Made by a program: the position numbers and the translations under genes. Positions 7,318-8,066 of a DNA stretch of 8,066 nucleotides are shown here, piece after piece (the first letter of the stretch is position 1; every line of letters starts with the position of its first letter). Source of the stretch: JBAYJY01 sp041664945 (GTDB lineage: Bacteria; UBP15; UBA6099). The notes below the pieces were generated by a model. That model was not told the DNA's origin, ran no database searches, and saw nothing but the letters and a program-made list of their open reading frames with translations. The stretch lies in assembly GCA_041664945.1 (NCBI GenBank), contig JBAYJY010000201.1:1-8066 (forward strand). The letters are read 5' to 3'.

Positions 7318-7378
7318 TTCAGCGGCCGGCCGCCGTTTTGACTGAGAGGCCCGGGGACATTGCATCTTCTCCGCTGAA
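7318..7378 (+). repeat. Long-range inverted repeat and competing local hairpin in the selD leader
   Basis: TTCAGCGG (7318-7325) is perfectly complementary to CCGCTGAA (7371-7378) with 45 bases between, so RNA upstream of selD could close an 8 bp stem ending 8 bases before the ribosome site. The left arm overlaps the GC-rich palindrome GCGGCCGGCCGC (7322-7333), which is followed by CGTTTTG and could form a weak terminator-like hairpin for the HIT transcript. The two folds share bases and exclude each other. Whether this is a terminator, a regulatory leader or chance is open. Confidence 0.4.
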
Positions 7379-7386
7379 AATAATTC

Positions 7387-7392
7387 AAGGAA
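7387..7392 (+). promoter_or_regulatory. Ribosome binding site of selD
   Basis: AAGGAA lies 6 bases before the ATG at 7399. It matters because it places translation initiation upstream of the in-frame TGA at 7450, which argues that the TGA is translated rather than lying outside the gene. An in-frame TAA at 7381-7383 rules out a longer start. Confidence 0.75.
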
Positions 7393-7398
7393 TGTCGA

Positions 7399-8066
7399 AT
7401 GGACGATCGAGACAGAATTCGCATGACGACGCTGGCAGGCTGCGCGGGTTGAGCCGCTAAAGTCGCGCGAGACGACTTGGCGCAGGTTCTGCGCCGCTTG
7501 CCGCACATGGAGGATCCGAACGTGCTACACGGATATCGGACTGCCGACGACGCTGGCGTCTACCGGCTGTCCGCCGACTTGGCGTTGGTTCAGACCGTGG
7601 ATTTCTTCCCGCCGGTTGTGGACGATCCTTTCGCGTACGGCTCGATCGCCGCTGCGAATTCCCTAAGCGACATTTACGCAATGGGAGCTAAGCCGGTGTC
7701 GGCGCTGAATGTGCTCGGCTTCCCAAGAAAAAAGATGTCAAATGAGGACGTAGAGGAAATATTGCGAGGCGCCTCGAAAAAAACGCTTGAAGCGAACTGT
7801 CCTATAATAGGCGGACACACAATAGAAGCGCCGGAGCCGTTTTTCGGGCTCTGCGTAACGGGCGCTGTTCATCCCGAAAGATTTATAACTAACGGTGGCG
7901 GCCGGGCAGGCGACGTTCTTGTTCTGACGAAGCCTCTCGGGACAGGAGTTATAACAACTGCGGCTAAAGCCGGCCTCGTTACGAAAGAGGTTCTCGAACG
8001 AGCGACCGAAGTGATGAACACGTTGAACCGCTCGGCTTCGGAAGCGATGCTGCGCGCCGGCGCGAC
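7399..8066 (+). CDS. selD: Selenide, water dikinase (selenophosphate synthetase), selenocysteine-containing, 3' end outside window
   Basis: Makes selenophosphate from selenide and ATP, the selenium donor for Sec-tRNA synthesis (and selenouridine where present). The frame runs from ATG 7399 to the window edge with one in-frame TGA (7450-7452) at residue 18. The surrounding residues, AGCAGUAAK, align with the E. coli SelD active site GAGCGCK: U18 with C17 and K21 with K20. Other signatures are LAQVLRRLP (27-35), DPNVLHGY (39-46), TADDAGVY with metal ligand D51, QTVDFF (65-70), IAAANSLSDIYAMG with D91 (83-96), IIGGHTIEAPEPFFGL and LTKPLGTGV. D51 and D91 fall at E. coli numbering. Roughly the last third lies beyond the window. 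The upstream residues DRIRMTTLAGC fit SelD N-termini and have their own ribosome site, which speaks against a nonsense mutation. It follows the HIT gene by 96 bases. UGA decoding would need SelA, SelB and tRNA-Sec elsewhere. Confidence 0.95.
7450..7452 (+). other. In-frame TGA predicted to encode selenocysteine (Sec18 of SelD)
   Basis: The codon sits exactly three residues before the conserved active-site lysine, where SelD enzymes carry Cys or Sec. The frame is family-like on both sides without any shift, and SECIS-like hairpins follow. Sec-containing SelD proteins are well established, for example in Haemophilus influenzae. Confidence 0.9.
7460..7495 (+). promoter_or_regulatory. Predicted bacterial SECIS element: two adjacent hairpins after the Sec codon
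   Basis: Hairpin 2 is GGCGCA (7479-7484), loop GGTTC (7485-7489), TGCGCC (7490-7495), a perfect 6 bp stem. Its tip as RNA, GCAGGUUCUGC, differs by one inserted U from the E. coli fdhF SECIS tip GCAGGUCUGC that SelB binds. The loop starts with GG and lies 32 bases after the UGA, within the spacing usually accepted for bacterial SECIS elements. Hairpin 1 is AAGTCG (7460-7465) with CGACTT (7473-7478) around a 7-base loop; it directly abuts hairpin 2, so the two could stack. All bases are also coding (SelD residues ~21-33). Confidence 0.75.

Noticed and set aside
7450..7452. TGA as a true stop, frameshift or pseudogene mark in selD
   Set aside because: The frame is family-like on both sides, the codon falls exactly at the catalytic Cys/Sec position, a ribosome site precedes the upstream ATG, and a SECIS-like hairpin follows.
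7507..8066. selD starting at the ATG at 7507
   Set aside because: It would lack the catalytic residue and the conserved lysine and has no convincing ribosome site; the segment before it is clearly SelD-like.

Overview
The window reads as a piece of a moderately GC-rich bacterial chromosome, probably from an uncultivated or poorly sampled lineage. That placement is inference: no rRNA or other taxonomic marker is present. Two traits are informative. Starts are mixed, with TTG used at least twice where in-frame stops or gene overlap leave little choice. The organism also appears to use selenocysteine: the last gene, selD, has an in-frame TGA exactly at the catalytic Cys/Sec position, followed by a bacterial SECIS-like hairpin.

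Layout. Positions 2-1318 (+) hold the 3' end of a large multidomain carbohydrate-active protein, probably a GH38-type alpha-mannosidase tail with added beta-sandwich modules including a GH2-like sugar-binding jelly roll. Positions 1425-3473 (+) encode a soluble three-GAF class III nucleotide cyclase with a complete catalytic residue set. Convergent to it, 6709-3499 (-) is a three-gene glycan operon: a zinc-ribbon SAM-dependent methyltransferase (5780-6709), then a GT4 glycosyltransferase whose TTG start overlaps the methyltransferase stop by 11 bases (4669-5790), then a second GT4 glycosyltransferase (3499-4611). A compact divergent promoter region (6710-6885) separates this operon from a HIT-family nucleotide hydrolase/transferase (6886-7302, +). 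After a structured 96-base gap, selD (7399 to the window edge, +) encodes selenide, water dikinase.

How the genes work together. The methyltransferase and two glycosyltransferases most likely build or modify a surface polysaccharide or glycolipid; the products are not deducible. The cyclase would turn small-ligand or redox sensing by its GAF domains into a cAMP-type signal. SelD makes selenophosphate, the selenium donor for Sec-tRNA, and its own synthesis would need SelB-dependent UGA readthrough, so the enzyme depends on the pathway it feeds. The main discovery item is this recoded selD: reading UGA as stop removes the catalytic residue and yields either an 17-residue peptide or a truncated protein starting at a later ATG. 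There is no gene-free stretch over 300 bases, and no tRNA, rRNA, CRISPR array or insertion sequence was seen.
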